Positions 45,978 through 55,717 of a stretch of 64,000 bases of DNA are shown piece by piece. Below the pieces are notes generated by a model. The model was not told where the DNA came from. It saw only the letters and a program-made list of their open reading frames with translations, and searched no databases. This stretch comes from Streptococcus constellatus (lineage in GTDB: Bacteria > Bacillota > Bacilli > Lactobacillales > Streptococcaceae). How positions within the stretch are numbered: position 1 is the stretch's first letter; every line of letters starts with the position of its first letter. The stretch lies in the NCBI RefSeq assembly GCF_902167705.1, contig NZ_CABHMZ010000021.1:1-64000 (forward strand), given 5' to 3'. The position numbers and the translations under genes are program-made.

Positions 45978-47279
45978 ATGACGGAATTACAAGATTGTTT
46001 AGGTCGTATTTTTACAAAAAGTCAACTGTCGCCAGAATTGCAATTGCAAGCACAAAGCTTAGCTGGAATGGTAGAAGAAAAAGGGAAGTTAAACTGCAAT
46101 CGCTGTGGGCAAGCAGTTGATAAAGGAAAATACCAACTGCCCATAGGTGCTTATTATTGCAGATCTTGCTTGATCTTAGGAAGGGTCAGAAGTGATGAAA
46201 CTCTCTACTATTTTCCACAGGAAGAGTTTCCTAAAGCGAATGTTTTGAAATGGCAAGGGAAGTTGACAGAATTTCAAGCTAAGGTTTCTCAAGGACTTTT
46301 AGAGGCGGTTGCCAAGCGAAAAGATAGCTTGGTTCACGCAGTCACAGGAGCCGGAAAGACGGAAATGATCTATCAGGTGGTGGCACAAGTCATCAATCAA
46401 GGCGGAGCCGTCTGCTTGGCTAGCCCCAGAATTGATGTCTGCTTAGAACTTTATCGTAGACTGAAAGTAGATTTTGCCTGTGATATTTCACTCCTGCACG
46501 GTGAATCAGAAGCATACTCCCGCAGTCCTCTCGTGATTGCCACCACACATCAGCTTCTCAAATTTTACCGAGCATTTGATCTTCTTATTGTTGATGAGGT
46601 GGATGCCTTTCCTTATGTGGACAATCCGATACTTTATCATGCAGTTCATCATGCAGTCAAAGTAGAGGGAACGAAGATTTTCTTGACAGCAACTTCCACA
46701 GATGAACTGGATAAAAAAGTAGCTAAAGGAGAATTGACTCGTTTGAGTCTACCCAGACGTTTTCATGGCAATCCTTTGATTGTTCCTCAAAAAGTTTGGT
46801 TGGCAGATTTTCAAAAATATCTTGGTCAAAAGAAGCTAGTTCCCAAGTTAAGGCAGTTTATTCAAAAGCAAAGAAAAACAGAATTTCCACTTCTTATTTT
46901 TGCTTCCGAAATCAAAAGAGGGCAGGAGCTGGCAAAGATTCTCCAAAGTAATTTTCCTAATGAAAAAGTTGGTTTTGTAGCCTCGACGACTGAAAATCGG
47001 TTGGAAATTGTAGAGAAATTTCGTCAAAAAGAAATCACGATTTTGGTAACGACGACGATTTTGGAACGTGGGGTGACTTTTCCTTGTGTAGATGTTTTCG
47101 TGGTGGAAGCCAGCCACCGTCTGTTTAGTCGCAGCGCTCTAGTACAAATCTCTGGACGCGTTGGCCGCAGTATGGATCGACCGACAGGCGAGTTAATCTT
47201 TTTTCATGACGGTACGACTATGGCGATAGAAAAAGCGATTAAAGAAATTCAGGAGATGAATCAGGAGGCTGGTTTATGA
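45978..47279 (+). CDS. comFA: ComFA, DNA-uptake helicase/translocase
   Basis: A 433-residue superfamily 2 ATPase required for bringing transforming ssDNA across the membrane. An N-terminal zinc site (CNRCGQAV, YYCRSCLI) precedes Walker A VTGAGKTEM (about 117), DEVDAF, and the C-terminal QISGRVGRSMDRP. Complete. It is expressed from a competence box and overlaps comFC by four bases. Confidence 0.95.
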   Translation: MTELQDCLGRIFTKSQLSPELQLQAQSLAGMVEEKGKLNCNRCGQAVDKGKYQLPIGAYYCRSCLILGRVRSDETLYYFPQEEFPKANVLKWQGKLTEFQAKVSQGLLEAVAKRKDSLVHAVTGAGKTEMIYQVVAQVINQGGAVCLASPRIDVCLELYRRLKVDFACDISLLHGESEAYSRSPLVIATTHQLLKFYRAFDLLIVDEVDAFPYVDNPILYHAVHHAVKVEGTKIFLTATSTDELDKKVAKGELTRLSLPRRFHGNPLIVPQKVWLADFQKYLGQKKLVPKLRQFIQKQRKTEFPLLIFASEIKRGQELAKILQSNFPNEKVGFVASTTENRLEIVEKFRQKEITILVTTTILERGVTFPCVDVFVVEASHRLFSRSALVQISGRVGRSMDRPTGELIFFHDGTTMAIEKAIKEIQEMNQEAGL

Positions 47280-47940
47280 ATTCATGTGTTTTATGTGAAA
47301 ATCCACTAGAAGAAAAGCTGAAATTCTGTGATTTATTGACCTTGAAGAAGCCAAAAGCAAGAGCTTGTGATGACTGTTTTGAAAAATTTCAGCGGATTTC
47401 AGGGCAGCATTGCCCGAAGTGTTATCGTGACGGGCAAGTGAAATCTGCATGGATTGCCAAGTGTGGAGAGAAAAAGGAAAAGAAGTTCGCCACAAAAGCT
47501 GCTTTGTGTATAACGAAGCGATGAAAGACTTCTTCAGTCAATACAAATTTCAAGGAGATTATGTCCTCTATTCTGTATTTGCTGAAGTTTTGCAAAAGGA
47601 ATTAAAAGGTTACAGCGGTTATATGCTGGTTCCCATTCCTGTAAGTGCCGAAAAGTATCAGACAAGAGGGTTTAATCAAGTAACAGCTCTTCTTGAGGGC
47701 ACAAAGCTGCCATTTAAGGAAGTTTTAGAAAAGCATGATACAATTGCTCAATCAGGCAAGACGAGAGAGGAGCGATTGCAAAGCCAGCAGTGTTTTAAAG
47801 TGAAAGACAATGTTCAAGTTCCGACAAAAGTTCTTTTGATAGATGACATTTATACAACGGGCTCAACCCTACAATTAGCCAAGGAAATGTTAGTGGAAGC
47901 AGGAGTGAAAGAAATTATGACATTTTCATTGGCAAGATAA
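47276..47940 (+). pseudogene. comFC: comFC with a one-base frameshift
   Basis: The first frame runs from MNSCVLCENPLEEK to CPKCYRDGQVKS; the family then continues in the next frame as CMDCQVWREKGKEVRHKSCF to the end (SLAR). The shift is at about 47444-47446, consistent with loss of one base. The zinc cysteines end up in different frames. The phosphoribosyltransferase-like part (VLLIDDIYTTGSTLQLA) is intact but has no ribosome site of its own. ComFC is needed with ComFA for transformation. A sequencing error is the main alternative. Confidence 0.85.
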
Positions 47941-47948
47941 CAAAAAAT

Positions 47949-47977
47949 TTGCAAAAAAAGAATGAAAGCGTTATAAT
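47949..47977 (+). promoter_or_regulatory. Promoter of hpf
   Basis: TTGCAA (47949-47954), 17-nt spacer, TATAAT (47972-47977). Confidence 0.8.
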
Positions 47978-48021
47978 AAAATTAAAGAAAAACAAAAAAT
48001 GCTTAGAAAGAAGGTACTTAT

Positions 48022-48564
48022 ATGATTAAATATAGTATCCGTGGTGAGAACCTAGAAGTGACGGAAGCTCTTCGTGATTATGTAGTTTCTAAACTTGAAA
48101 AAATCGACAAATATTTCCAAGCTGATCAAGAATTGGATGCGCGTGTAAACTTAAAAGTCTATCGTGAAAAAACAGCCAAAGTTGAAGTAACCATTCCACT
48201 TGGTTCTATCACTCTTCGTGCAGAAGATGTTTCCCAAGATATGTATGGTTCTATTGACTTGGTGACAGATAAAATTGAACGTCAAATTCGTAAAAATAAA
48301 ACAAAGATTGAGCGTAAAAACCGTAATAAAAAATCAACCAGTCAGTTGTTTACAGATGCTGTCGTTGAAGAAGTGGAAACTGCACCTGCAAAAGTCGTTC
48401 GTTCCAAACAAATTGACTTAAAACCAATGGACTTAGAAGAAGCTCTTCTTCAAATGGATTTATTGGGACATGACTTCTTCATCTATACTGATGTAGAAGA
48501 CAACACAACCAATGTTTTGTATCGTCGTGAAGATGGTGACGTTGGCTTGCTTGAAGTGAGATAA
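48022..48564 (+). CDS. hpf: Long-form ribosome hibernation promoting factor
   Basis: A 180-residue long HPF. The N-terminal domain (IKYSIRGENLEVTEALRDYVVSKLEKIDKYF) binds the decoding centre and the C-terminal domain (DLKPMDLEEALLQMDLLGHDFFIYTDVEDN) dimerises two 70S ribosomes into 100S particles. AGAAAGAAGG precedes the start. It has its own promoter and terminator. Confidence 0.95.
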   Translation: MIKYSIRGENLEVTEALRDYVVSKLEKIDKYFQADQELDARVNLKVYREKTAKVEVTIPLGSITLRAEDVSQDMYGSIDLVTDKIERQIRKNKTKIERKNRNKKSTSQLFTDAVVEEVETAPAKVVRSKQIDLKPMDLEEALLQMDLLGHDFFIYTDVEDNTTNVLYRREDGDVGLLEVR

Positions 48565-48572
48565 ACAATCAG

Positions 48573-48599
48573 TCCTCTGATTTATATCAGGGGATTTTT
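48573..48599 (+). terminator. hpf terminator
   Basis: TCCTCTGAT pairs with ATCAGGGGA, followed by five T. Confidence 0.8.
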
Positions 48600-48747
48600 A
48601 TGTGGTCTGCAATCAGCTCAAGATAATTGCAAAAAACTATATTGAAAAATCATCATGTTTGAACGGCATTTCAAAAGTTAGACAGAAAAACCAATCGACT
48701 TACAGTTATCACAGAAGAAAAACTGATACATTCTTTCGAGATTTTGT

Positions 48748-48753
48748 TATAAT
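48748..48753 (+). promoter_or_regulatory. -10 box of rsmD, probably leaderless
   Basis: TATAAT ends seven bases before the rsmD ATG, and no Shine-Dalgarno sequence lies between. CTGATA at 48723 is a possible weak -35. Confidence 0.55.
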
Positions 48754-48760
48754 ATTCTTT

Positions 48761-49300
48761 ATGAGAGTTGTTGCAGGGAAATATGGGGGGCATCCTCTTA
48801 AAACATTAGAAGGCAAAACGACTAGACCCACGACAGACAAGGTTAAAGGAGCTATCTTTAATATGATTGGTCCTTATTTTGATGGAGGACGGGTTCTGGA
48901 CTTGTATGCTGGAAGTGGTAGTTTAGCGATTGAAGCTATTTCGCGAGGCATAACATCAGCTGTTTTGGTTGAAAAAGACCGCAGGGCGCAAGCGATTATC
49001 AGCCAAAATATCAGCATGACTAAGGAAAAAGAACGATTTGAACTTCTTAAAATGGACGCCAATCGAGCACTTGAATTGGTCACAGGACAGTTTGACTTAG
49101 TTTTGTTAGATCCACCTTATGCAAAAGAGCAGATTGCTGTAGATATTGAAAAAATGGTTGAACGAGAGCTTCTGAGCGATGATGTACTGGTTGTTTGTGA
49201 GACAGACAAGTCGGTGGAATTACCAGAGGAAATCGCAGGACTAGGCATCTGGAAGCAAAAAATATATGGAATTTCAAAGGTGACGGTTTATGTCAGATAA
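48761..49300 (+). CDS. rsmD: 16S rRNA (guanine966-N2)-methyltransferase
   Basis: A 179-residue SAM methyltransferase: SAM motif [15 protein letters not shown], catalytic LLDPPY. The frame opens at 48602, but those codons cross the -10 box and do not resemble the family; the family start is [10 protein letters not shown]. Overlaps coaD by 11 nt. Confidence 0.93.
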   Translation: MRVVAGKYGGHPLKTLEGKTTRPTTDKVKGAIFNMIGPYFDGGRVLDLYAGSGSLAIEAISRGITSAVLVEKDRRAQAIISQNISMTKEKERFELLKMDANRALELVTGQFDLVLLDPPYAKEQIAVDIEKMVERELLSDDVLVVCETDKSVELPEEIAGLGIWKQKIYGISKVTVYVR

Positions 49301-49787
49301 AATTGGATTATTTGCGGGTTCTTTTGACCCGATTACAAAGGGGCATATTGACTTGATTGAGCGAGCTAGTAAGCTCTTTGATTGCCTTTATGTTGGTATT
49401 TTTTATAATCTTGAGAAAAAGAGTTTTTTTAGTATTGAAGCAAAAGAAAAAATGGTAGTAGCTGCTCTGGCTCATTTGGAGAATGTAAAAATTGTCACTT
49501 CTCATGATGAATTGACAGTGGAAGTGGCAAGAAAGCTAGGAGTGACAACTTTTGTACGAGGATTACGTAATAGTCAAGATTTGGATTATGAGGGGAATCT
49601 CAACTTTTTCAATCATGAATTAGCGCCTGAGCTGGACACTATTTTTTTGATTAGCAAACCAGCTTATCAGCATCTCAGCTCATCAAGAATTCGTGAATTG
49701 ATTGCTTTTGAGCAGGATATTTCAAAGTATGTGCCCGAAAGTGTCGTAAAGGAGTTAAAGAAACAATATGGAAAAACCAAGAAATAA
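49290..49787 (+). CDS. coaD: Phosphopantetheine adenylyltransferase
   Basis: A 165-residue nucleotidyltransferase of coenzyme A synthesis: [21 protein letters not shown] with the HxGH-type TKGH motif and C-terminal [13 protein letters not shown]. Complete; overlaps both neighbours. Confidence 0.95.
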   Translation: MSDKIGLFAGSFDPITKGHIDLIERASKLFDCLYVGIFYNLEKKSFFSIEAKEKMVVAALAHLENVKIVTSHDELTVEVARKLGVTTFVRGLRNSQDLDYEGNLNFFNHELAPELDTIFLISKPAYQHLSSSRIRELIAFEQDISKYVPESVVKELKKQYGKTKK

Positions 49788-50823
49788 ATTTAAAAAATGG
49801 CCGATAGTGGCTGTGGTGGGATTGGTTCTACTTTTCGTATCTTTTGTGGTTCCCTTGCCTTATTATATTGAGGTGCCAGGTGGTGCAGCAGATGTCCGTC
49901 AGGTATTGCGCGTGGATAACAAAGAAGATAAAGAAAAAGGTTCTTATAATTTTGTAACGGTTGGGATTCAGCATGCGACCTTTGCTCATTTGGTTTATGC
50001 TTGGCTGACACCTTTTACAGATATTTATTCGGCGAAGGATTTAACTGGCGGAACTTCTGATAAAGAATACCTACGGATCAATCAGTTTTATATGGAAACA
50101 TCACAAAACCTAGCTAAATACCAAGGCTTGAAAAAGGCAGGTAAGGATATTAGCCTGAAATATTTGGGTGTCTATGTCTTGCAAGTCACCAAGAATTCAA
50201 CCTTTAAGGGTATTTTAAATATCGCAGATACTGTGACGGGCGTGAATGATAAAACGTTCAGCAGTTCAAAAGAATTGATAGACTATGTTGGAGCGCAAAA
50301 AATTGGCAGCAAGGTCAAAGTGAATTACGTAGAAGACGGTCAGAAAAAATCTGCTACGGGTAAAATCATCAAACTTGAAAATGGGAAAAATGGGATTGGC
50401 ATTAGTTTAATAGACCGAACAGAAGTTACCAGTAGCATACCGATTGAGTTTTCAACAGCAGGAATTGGTGGTCCGAGTGCAGGCTTGATGTTTAGCTTAG
50501 CAATTTATACGCAAATTGCAGATCCAACATTGAGAGACGGCAGAAATATTGCTGGGACGGGCTCAATTGATCGCGAAGGAAAAGTTGGCGACATTGGTGG
50601 AATTGATAAAAAAGTTGTTTCGGCAGCAAAAAATGGCGCAGAAATTTTCTTTGCACCAAATAATCCAGTTACCAAGGAAGACAAAAAAGCTAATCCTAAA
50701 GCGAAAACCAACTATGAAACAGCTTTGGAAGCTGCTAAAAAAATTAAGACCAATATGAAAATTGTACCCGTGAAAACTTTGCAAGATGCCATTGATTACC
50801 TAAAAATCACGAAAAAGTCGTAA
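49768..50823 (+). CDS. sepM: SepM-like PDZ/Lon-type membrane protease
   Basis: A 351-residue membrane-anchored protease: N-terminal helix (WPIVAVVGLVLLFVSFVVPLP), a PDZ domain (about 130-200) and a Lon-type catalytic domain with Ser in GGPSAGLMFSLA and Lys in GGIDKKVVSAA. S. mutans SepM trims the competence pheromone CSP; the same role here is inference from family membership. Overlaps coaD by 20 nt. Confidence 0.88.
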   Translation: MEKPRNKFKKWPIVAVVGLVLLFVSFVVPLPYYIEVPGGAADVRQVLRVDNKEDKEKGSYNFVTVGIQHATFAHLVYAWLTPFTDIYSAKDLTGGTSDKEYLRINQFYMETSQNLAKYQGLKKAGKDISLKYLGVYVLQVTKNSTFKGILNIADTVTGVNDKTFSSSKELIDYVGAQKIGSKVKVNYVEDGQKKSATGKIIKLENGKNGIGISLIDRTEVTSSIPIEFSTAGIGGPSAGLMFSLAIYTQIADPTLRDGRNIAGTGSIDREGKVGDIGGIDKKVVSAAKNGAEIFFAPNNPVTKEDKKANPKAKTNYETALEAAKKIKTNMKIVPVKTLQDAIDYLKITKKS

Positions 50824-50836
50824 GAATAATGAAAAT

Positions 50837-50876
50837 GAAAGAGCAAGTCAATGCTAGAAATCTGACTTTGCTCTTT
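50837..50876 (+). terminator. Terminator after sepM
   Basis: AAAGAGCAAGTCA pairs with TGACTTTGCTCTTT around a 10-12 nt loop, then TTTT. Confidence 0.8.
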
Positions 50877-50961
50877 TCTTCATTCCACATTTCAACTGTC
50901 AAAAACACTTCTTTTTATGGTAAAATAAGGTTAATACAAGAATAAATGATAAAGGATAACT

Positions 50962-51519
50962 ATGCGAAAAGAAATTGCACCTGAATTATATAATTATAAT
51001 AAATTTCCTGGACCAGAATTTCGGCAAATAGGAACAAAAGTGTTGACTGAGACAATCGAATTTGATTTGGTGGACAACTACAAAGAAGGTTTTGATGTCA
51101 CAGCTTTTAATCAGCGTTTTTCAGATATTTTAACAAAATTTGATTATATTGTTGGCGATTGGGGCAACGAGCAATTGCGTTTGCGTGGATTTTATAAAGA
51201 TGACAAGGCAAATGAAAGTGAAGAAAAAATCAGTCGCTTAGAAGATTACTTGTTAGAATACTGCAATTATGGCTGTGCTTATTTTGTTTTGGAAAATTTG
51301 AAACCACGTCGAGCGTCGTTTGATAAAAAATCTCATCACAAAAAGGAAAATGAAACCAAACCACGCCGTTCTAAGCAAGTTCGCTCCTATAAGGAACAGG
51401 AGCAGCCTAAACGTGAAAATCGTCCGCGCAACAGACGCCAAAATCAAAAATCAAAAAGAACAAATGCAGAAAAGCAGCAGACAAACAGTCAACGTCACTT
51501 TGTCATTCGTCAAAAATAG
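50962..51519 (+). CDS. YutD-like protein (DUF1027)
   Basis: A 185-residue protein. The N-terminal YutD domain (TETIEFDLVDNYKEGFDVTAFNQRFSDILTKFDYIVGDWGNEQLRLRGF) is followed by a long basic, Arg/Lys/Gln-rich tail (about 115-185) that suggests RNA binding. It precedes rlmN. Function not established. Confidence 0.85.
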   Translation: MRKEIAPELYNYNKFPGPEFRQIGTKVLTETIEFDLVDNYKEGFDVTAFNQRFSDILTKFDYIVGDWGNEQLRLRGFYKDDKANESEEKISRLEDYLLEYCNYGCAYFVLENLKPRRASFDKKSHHKKENETKPRRSKQVRSYKEQEQPKRENRPRNRRQNQKSKRTNAEKQQTNSQRHFVIRQK

Positions 51520-51552
51520 CGGAAATCGAGAATGGGAACAGAGAGGAAGAAA

Positions 51553-52635
51553 ATGAAACCATCAATTTATAGTTTGACCCGTCAGGATTTGATAGATTGG
51601 ACAGAAAGTAAAGGAGAAAAGAAATTTCGAGCTACTCAGATTTGGGAGTGGCTTTATCGCAAACGGGTTCAGTCTTTTGCAGAAATGACCAATATTTCAA
51701 AGGATTTGTTGGCAAAATTAGAAGATGAATTTGTCGTGAATCCACTGAAACAAAGAATTGTACAGGAGTCGGCAGACGGCACAGTGAAGTATCTTTTTGA
51801 ACTGCCTGACGGCATGCTGATTGAAACTGTTTTGATGCGTCAGCATTATGGTCTGTCGGTCTGTGTAACCACTCAGGTGGGTTGCAATATTGGCTGTACA
51901 TTTTGTGCTAGCGGGCTGATTAAAAAGCAGCGTGACTTGAATAATGGGGAAATTATGTCTCAGATTATGCTGGTGCAAAAATATTTTGACGAGCGTGGAC
52001 AAGGTGAGCGCGTCAGCCATATTGTGGTTATGGGGATTGGAGAACCTTTTGACAATTATGACAATGTTCTTAAGTTCGTGCGAACTGTCAATGATGACAA
52101 AGGGCTGGCTATCGGAGCTCGTCACATTACGGTTTCTACTTCCGGCCTAGCGCATAAAATTCGTGATTTTGCAAATGAAGGAGTGCAGGTTAATTTAGCT
52201 GTTTCTCTTCATGCGCCTAATAATGAATTGCGCTCCAGCATTATGAAAATCAATCGTGCCTTTCCAATTGAGAAGCTATTTGCAGCGATTGAATATTATA
52301 TTGAAACGACCAACCGCAGGGTTACTTTTGAGTATATCATGCTAAATGAGGTCAATGACGGAGTAGAGCAGGCACTAGAATTAGCTACTTTGTTGAAAAA
52401 TATCAAAAAGCTATCATATGTCAATTTAATCCCTTACAATCCAGTTAGCGAGCACGATCAATATAGTCGCAGTCCCAAAGAACGTGTAATGGCTTTCTAC
52501 GATACTCTAAAAAAGAATGGCATTAACTGTGTTGTTCGTCAGGAGCATGGCACAGATATTGATGCAGCCTGTGGTCAATTGCGCTCCAATACGATGAAGC
52601 AAGATAAGGAGAAAGCTCTTACCAAACATGCTTAA
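51553..52635 (+). CDS. rlmN: 23S rRNA/tRNA adenine-C2 methyltransferase RlmN
   Basis: A 360-residue radical-SAM enzyme methylating A2503. The cluster motif is [11 protein letters not shown], the methyl-carrying Cys is near the end (DAACGQL), and [11 protein letters not shown] is present. The frame opens at 51532, but AGAGAGGAAG fits the ATG of [13 protein letters not shown]. Overlaps the vanZ-like gene by 8 nt. Confidence 0.95.
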   Translation: MKPSIYSLTRQDLIDWTESKGEKKFRATQIWEWLYRKRVQSFAEMTNISKDLLAKLEDEFVVNPLKQRIVQESADGTVKYLFELPDGMLIETVLMRQHYGLSVCVTTQVGCNIGCTFCASGLIKKQRDLNNGEIMSQIMLVQKYFDERGQGERVSHIVVMGIGEPFDNYDNVLKFVRTVNDDKGLAIGARHITVSTSGLAHKIRDFANEGVQVNLAVSLHAPNNELRSSIMKINRAFPIEKLFAAIEYYIETTNRRVTFEYIMLNEVNDGVEQALELATLLKNIKKLSYVNLIPYNPVSEHDQYSRSPKERVMAFYDTLKKNGINCVVRQEHGTDIDAACGQLRSNTMKQDKEKALTKHA

Positions 52636-53158
52636 GTTTAGTAATTTGTTGAAAACGGATGGTGAATTAACCGTTAGGGGACGTACTTTTCTTACTTGGG
52701 GAAGCATGTTCTACATTTTCTTATTGTGTCTGATGTGTTTCCTTCCTCAAGTGCCAGAAAAGGGAATGGAGACACCAGGGATTCAGCAGTTTGGTCGTGT
52801 CGTAGTCCTTCTCATTCCCTTCAATTCTTTTGTCAATCTTGGGCAAATTACTTCTCTATATCAATTGATTAAGGTTTTCGGGCAAAATGTAATGAATGTT
52901 TTTCTGCTTAGTCCACTGATTTTTCAACTTCTCTGGCTTTTTCCTAAGTTGAGGAGCACTAAGCGTGTGCTATTTGCCAGTTTTGCAATGAGTCTTTTTA
53001 TCGAATGCACGCAGATTTTGTTAGATATTTTAATTGATGCCAATCGTGTTTTTGAAATAGATGATTTATGGACAAATACATTAGGCGGATATCTGGCTTT
53101 TCTATTGTATAAAACTTGTGTCAGCCATCGGAAAGATAAGTTTCTGACTTCTAAGTAA
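52628..53158 (+). CDS. VanZ-like membrane protein
   Basis: A 176-residue VanZ-family protein with four to five membrane helices and the family signature [18 protein letters not shown] and [19 protein letters not shown]. VanZ itself gives low teicoplanin resistance; the role of chromosomal homologues is unclear. Coupled to rlmN. Confidence 0.88.
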   Translation: MLKFSNLLKTDGELTVRGRTFLTWGSMFYIFLLCLMCFLPQVPEKGMETPGIQQFGRVVVLLIPFNSFVNLGQITSLYQLIKVFGQNVMNVFLLSPLIFQLLWLFPKLRSTKRVLFASFAMSLFIECTQILLDILIDANRVFEIDDLWTNTLGGYLAFLLYKTCVSHRKDKFLTSK

Positions 53159-53215
53159 AAATAAGGGGCATTGTTCGGATTTAGGATGCTTTTCCATGAT
53201 TTTTTCATTATTTTA

Positions 53216-53244
53216 TTGACAGAATGGTAGAAAAACTCTATAAT
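53216..53244 (+). promoter_or_regulatory. Promoter of the trpB leader
   Basis: TTGACA (53216-53221), 17-nt spacer, TATAAT (53239-53244): a consensus promoter. Confidence 0.9.
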
Positions 53245-53249
53245 AATGC

Positions 53250-53502
53250 TCAAACATCAGAAAAGTAGTAAATTGATACTTCCAGAGAGTTGTGCTAGGT
53301 GTAAACAAGTAGTAGATATTTATGAAATGGGCTGATGTAAATGATATGAATTTGAAACAATAAAAATTCGGTGTGCACACCTTATAGTGCAACTTGTTGA
53401 TAGACAAGATAGAGATATGCGGATAAGGTCTACTTTTCCCATAATTGAGGTGGCACCGTGTTCATACGCCCTCACACAGTTTTTGTGTGGGGGTATTTTG
53501 TT
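53250..53502 (+). promoter_or_regulatory. T-box riboswitch upstream of trpB, probably tryptophan-responsive
   Basis: An AGAGAG-type Stem I motif occurs at 53284-53289. The T-box core is GAGGTGGCACCGTG (about 53447-53460), and the terminator stem CCCTCACACA/TGTGTGGGGG (53469-53493) is followed by a short T-rich tail. A TGG triplet at 53328-53330 (GAAATGGGC) is a candidate specifier. The trpB context supports tryptophan. Confidence 0.88.
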
Positions 53503-53541
53503 GTTTAAATTCAAGAATACTAAAGATTGTGAGGAAGTATC

Positions 53542-54738
53542 ATGATAGAAAACAAAGGATATTTTGGTCAATTTGGTGGTAGCTTTGTACCGGAACCGAT
53601 TCAAGTTTTATTAGATGAGCTAGAGGGGACATTTGAAAAGTATAAAAAAGATCCAGAGTTCCTAGCAGAATATCATCATTATTTAGCAGATTATGCAGGT
53701 CGAGAGACACCGCTTTATTTTGCAGAAAGTTTGACGGACTATTTAGGAGGTGCAAAAATCTATCTCAAACGAGAAGACTTGAATCACCTAGGTTCTCATA
53801 AATTAAACAATGTTTTAGGGCAAATTCTCCTAGCAAAACGAATGGGTAAGAGCAGAGTTATCGCAGAGACTGGAGCTGGTCAACATGGAGTAGCAACAGC
53901 TGCAGCGGCTGCTAAGTTTGGCATGAAATGCGATGTGTATATGGGAGCAGAAGATGTGGAACGCCAGCGATTGAATGTTTTCCGAATGGAAATGATGGGA
54001 GCAACTGTCCATGCGGTCGAAACAGGGACTAAAACATTAAAGGATGCGGTGGATGCTGCTTTTGCTGCTTGGATGACAGATTTAGATGCTTTTTATGTCC
54101 TAGGTTCGGCTGTTGGTCCTCATCCTTATCCAACGATTGTGCATGAGTTTCAAAAGGTTATTAGTCAGGAATCCCGCTGTCAAATTCTAGATAAGGAAGG
54201 TCGCCTACCAGATTATATTATTGCCTGTGTCGGCGGAGGTTCTAATGCAATTGGAGCATTTTCTGAATACGTGGCAGATAAAGAAGTCAATTTAGTTGGT
54301 GTTGAAGCAGCTGGTCATGGCTTGAATACAGACAAGCATGCGGCTACAATGACTAAAGGGTCCATTGGAGTTGTTGATGGCATGAAAACGTATGCTGTAT
54401 TTTCAGAAGATGGTCAGGTAGCTCCTGTTTATTCTATTTCCGCTGGATTGGACTATCCGGGAGTTGGTCCTGAACATGCCTTTTTTAAAGATTCAGGTCG
54501 AGTTGAGTATGTGGCTGCGACAGATGATGAAGCAGTAGATACACTATTATTGTTGACGCAAAAAGAAGGGATCCTTCCTGCCATTGAAAGTTCCCACGCT
54601 ATTGCAGAAGCAGTTAAACGCGCGCCACAATTGAGTAAGGACAAGATTATCATCGTCAATGTATCTGGTCGTGGCGATAAAGATGTAGCAGCTATTGCTG
54701 ACTACTTAGAAAAAAGAAACACGAAAAATCAAGAGTGA
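53542..54738 (+). CDS. trpB: Tryptophan synthase beta chain, stand-alone
   Basis: A 398-residue TrpB1-type PLP enzyme joining indole and serine: [15 protein letters not shown] with the PLP lysine, [12 protein letters not shown] and the phosphate loop CVGGGSNA. Complete. No trpA or other trp gene is adjacent; the T-box and trpB form a one-gene unit. It may serve indole salvage. Confidence 0.95.
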   Translation: MIENKGYFGQFGGSFVPEPIQVLLDELEGTFEKYKKDPEFLAEYHHYLADYAGRETPLYFAESLTDYLGGAKIYLKREDLNHLGSHKLNNVLGQILLAKRMGKSRVIAETGAGQHGVATAAAAAKFGMKCDVYMGAEDVERQRLNVFRMEMMGATVHAVETGTKTLKDAVDAAFAAWMTDLDAFYVLGSAVGPHPYPTIVHEFQKVISQESRCQILDKEGRLPDYIIACVGGGSNAIGAFSEYVADKEVNLVGVEAAGHGLNTDKHAATMTKGSIGVVDGMKTYAVFSEDGQVAPVYSISAGLDYPGVGPEHAFFKDSGRVEYVAATDDEAVDTLLLLTQKEGILPAIESSHAIAEAVKRAPQLSKDKIIIVNVSGRGDKDVAAIADYLEKRNTKNQE

Positions 54739-54907
54739 GATAGACGACCAGAATTGCTAGTACAATCATCTCCCAAAAATATGAAATCTGGGAAGATTAC
54801 GTAAAAAAACTAAAATTTGAAAATTGTAATCATCGCTCTCTTATTTCGAGACTCCGGTAAATCTGGATTCATTCATCCCAGCCTCATGATAGGACGTCAT
54901 TCTAATT

Positions 54908-55567
54908 TTATTGAAGCAACAACTCATACAGAAGTAGAACAATCACTCCAATCAAAAGACAGGGGACAAATGCTAACCTGTCTTTTTTCTTTTTTAAGCC
55001 AAAGAGACATAATCCCACTAAGCTGGCAATTTGAATCAGCCAAAGAATCTCTGTCAACTTGAAAATAGTTGAGCAAGACGCGAGAAAAAGAAAATCTCCT
55101 GCACCGATACGCAAATCAACGAAATGAGCCAAAATTCCAAGAGCTAAAAAAATAGTCATCAAAAGATTGAAATTTGTTAAAAAGAGAAGAAGAAAATGGA
55201 AAAATAACCAAACAAGCAGAGGATATTCTTGTTCTCTTTGATCATAAAGGGATAAGGTTACGCCCATTACAAGTAGGACAAGCTGACCGATGTTTAGATA
55301 GCCCATAGAAGTTGCAAGAAAGAGGAAACCGATAGCGATTTCCAAGACCAAATAGCGGATGGGAATTTTTGAGCCGCAAAAACGGCAACGCAGTCGATTG
55401 ATAAGCTGTGAAAGGACAGGAATTAAATCACGAGGTGCTAATTTCTGTTCACAAGCATTACAATGACTGGAAGGACCGATAATAGACTGTCCAGGAAAGC
55501 GATCAACAACCAGCTCTAAAAAAGAAGCCACAATGCTTCCAACCAAGAAAAAATAAAAATGAATCAT
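54908..55567 (-). CDS. cilC: Type IV prepilin peptidase of the competence system
   Basis: A 219-residue membrane aspartyl protease (ComC/CilC/PilD family) that processes competence pilins. The cytoplasmic zinc loop has paired cysteines (CNACEQKL and CRFCGSKI), an Asp in LSLYDQRE, and the second catalytic Asp in RIGAGDFLFL. About six membrane helices. A competence box precedes it. The 54739-54907 gap to trpB holds no supported gene. Confidence 0.92.
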   Translation of the reverse strand: MIHFYFFLVGSIVASFLELVVDRFPGQSIIGPSSHCNACEQKLAPRDLIPVLSQLINRLRCRFCGSKIPIRYLVLEIAIGFLFLATSMGYLNIGQLVLLVMGVTLSLYDQREQEYPLLVWLFFHFLLLFLTNFNLLMTIFLALGILAHFVDLRIGAGDFLFLASCSTIFKLTEILWLIQIASLVGLCLFGLKKKKDRLAFVPCLLIGVIVLLLYELLLQ

Positions 55568-55574
55568 ACTTTTT

Positions 55575-55582
55575 TATTCGCA
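55575..55582 (-). promoter_or_regulatory. Competence (ComX) box of cilC
   Basis: On the minus strand TGCGAATA matches TNCGAATA and ends seven bases before the ATG, exactly as at comFA. Confidence 0.8.
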
Positions 55583-55638
55583 AATAATTCTAAAAAATTG
55601 CAACTTTTCTAATAAAAGAAATTTCTGAGTTCAATCAT

Positions 55639-55667
55639 TTGACTTTCTTATTTAGAAACATTATAAT
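55639..55667 (+). promoter_or_regulatory. Promoter of dpr
   Basis: TTGACT (55639-55644), 17-nt spacer, TATAAT (55662-55667). Confidence 0.85.
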
Positions 55668-55683
55668 TAAATTATAATAAAAA

Positions 55684-55698
55684 TTAGAATCATTCTAA
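55684..55698 (+). promoter_or_regulatory. PerR box
   Basis: TTAGAATCATTCTAA is a perfect 7-1-7 palindrome of the PerR/Fur class. It lies about 10 bases after the expected start of transcription and before the dpr ribosome site, so PerR would block elongation or initiation. Confidence 0.85.
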
Positions 55699-55717
55699 AT
55701 AAAAGAGAGGTAAAATA

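Noticed and set aside
54817..55062. An 81-codon plus-strand frame after trpB, considered as a trpA remnant
   Set aside because: It shows no trpA motif, and its second half is antisense to the prepilin peptidase.
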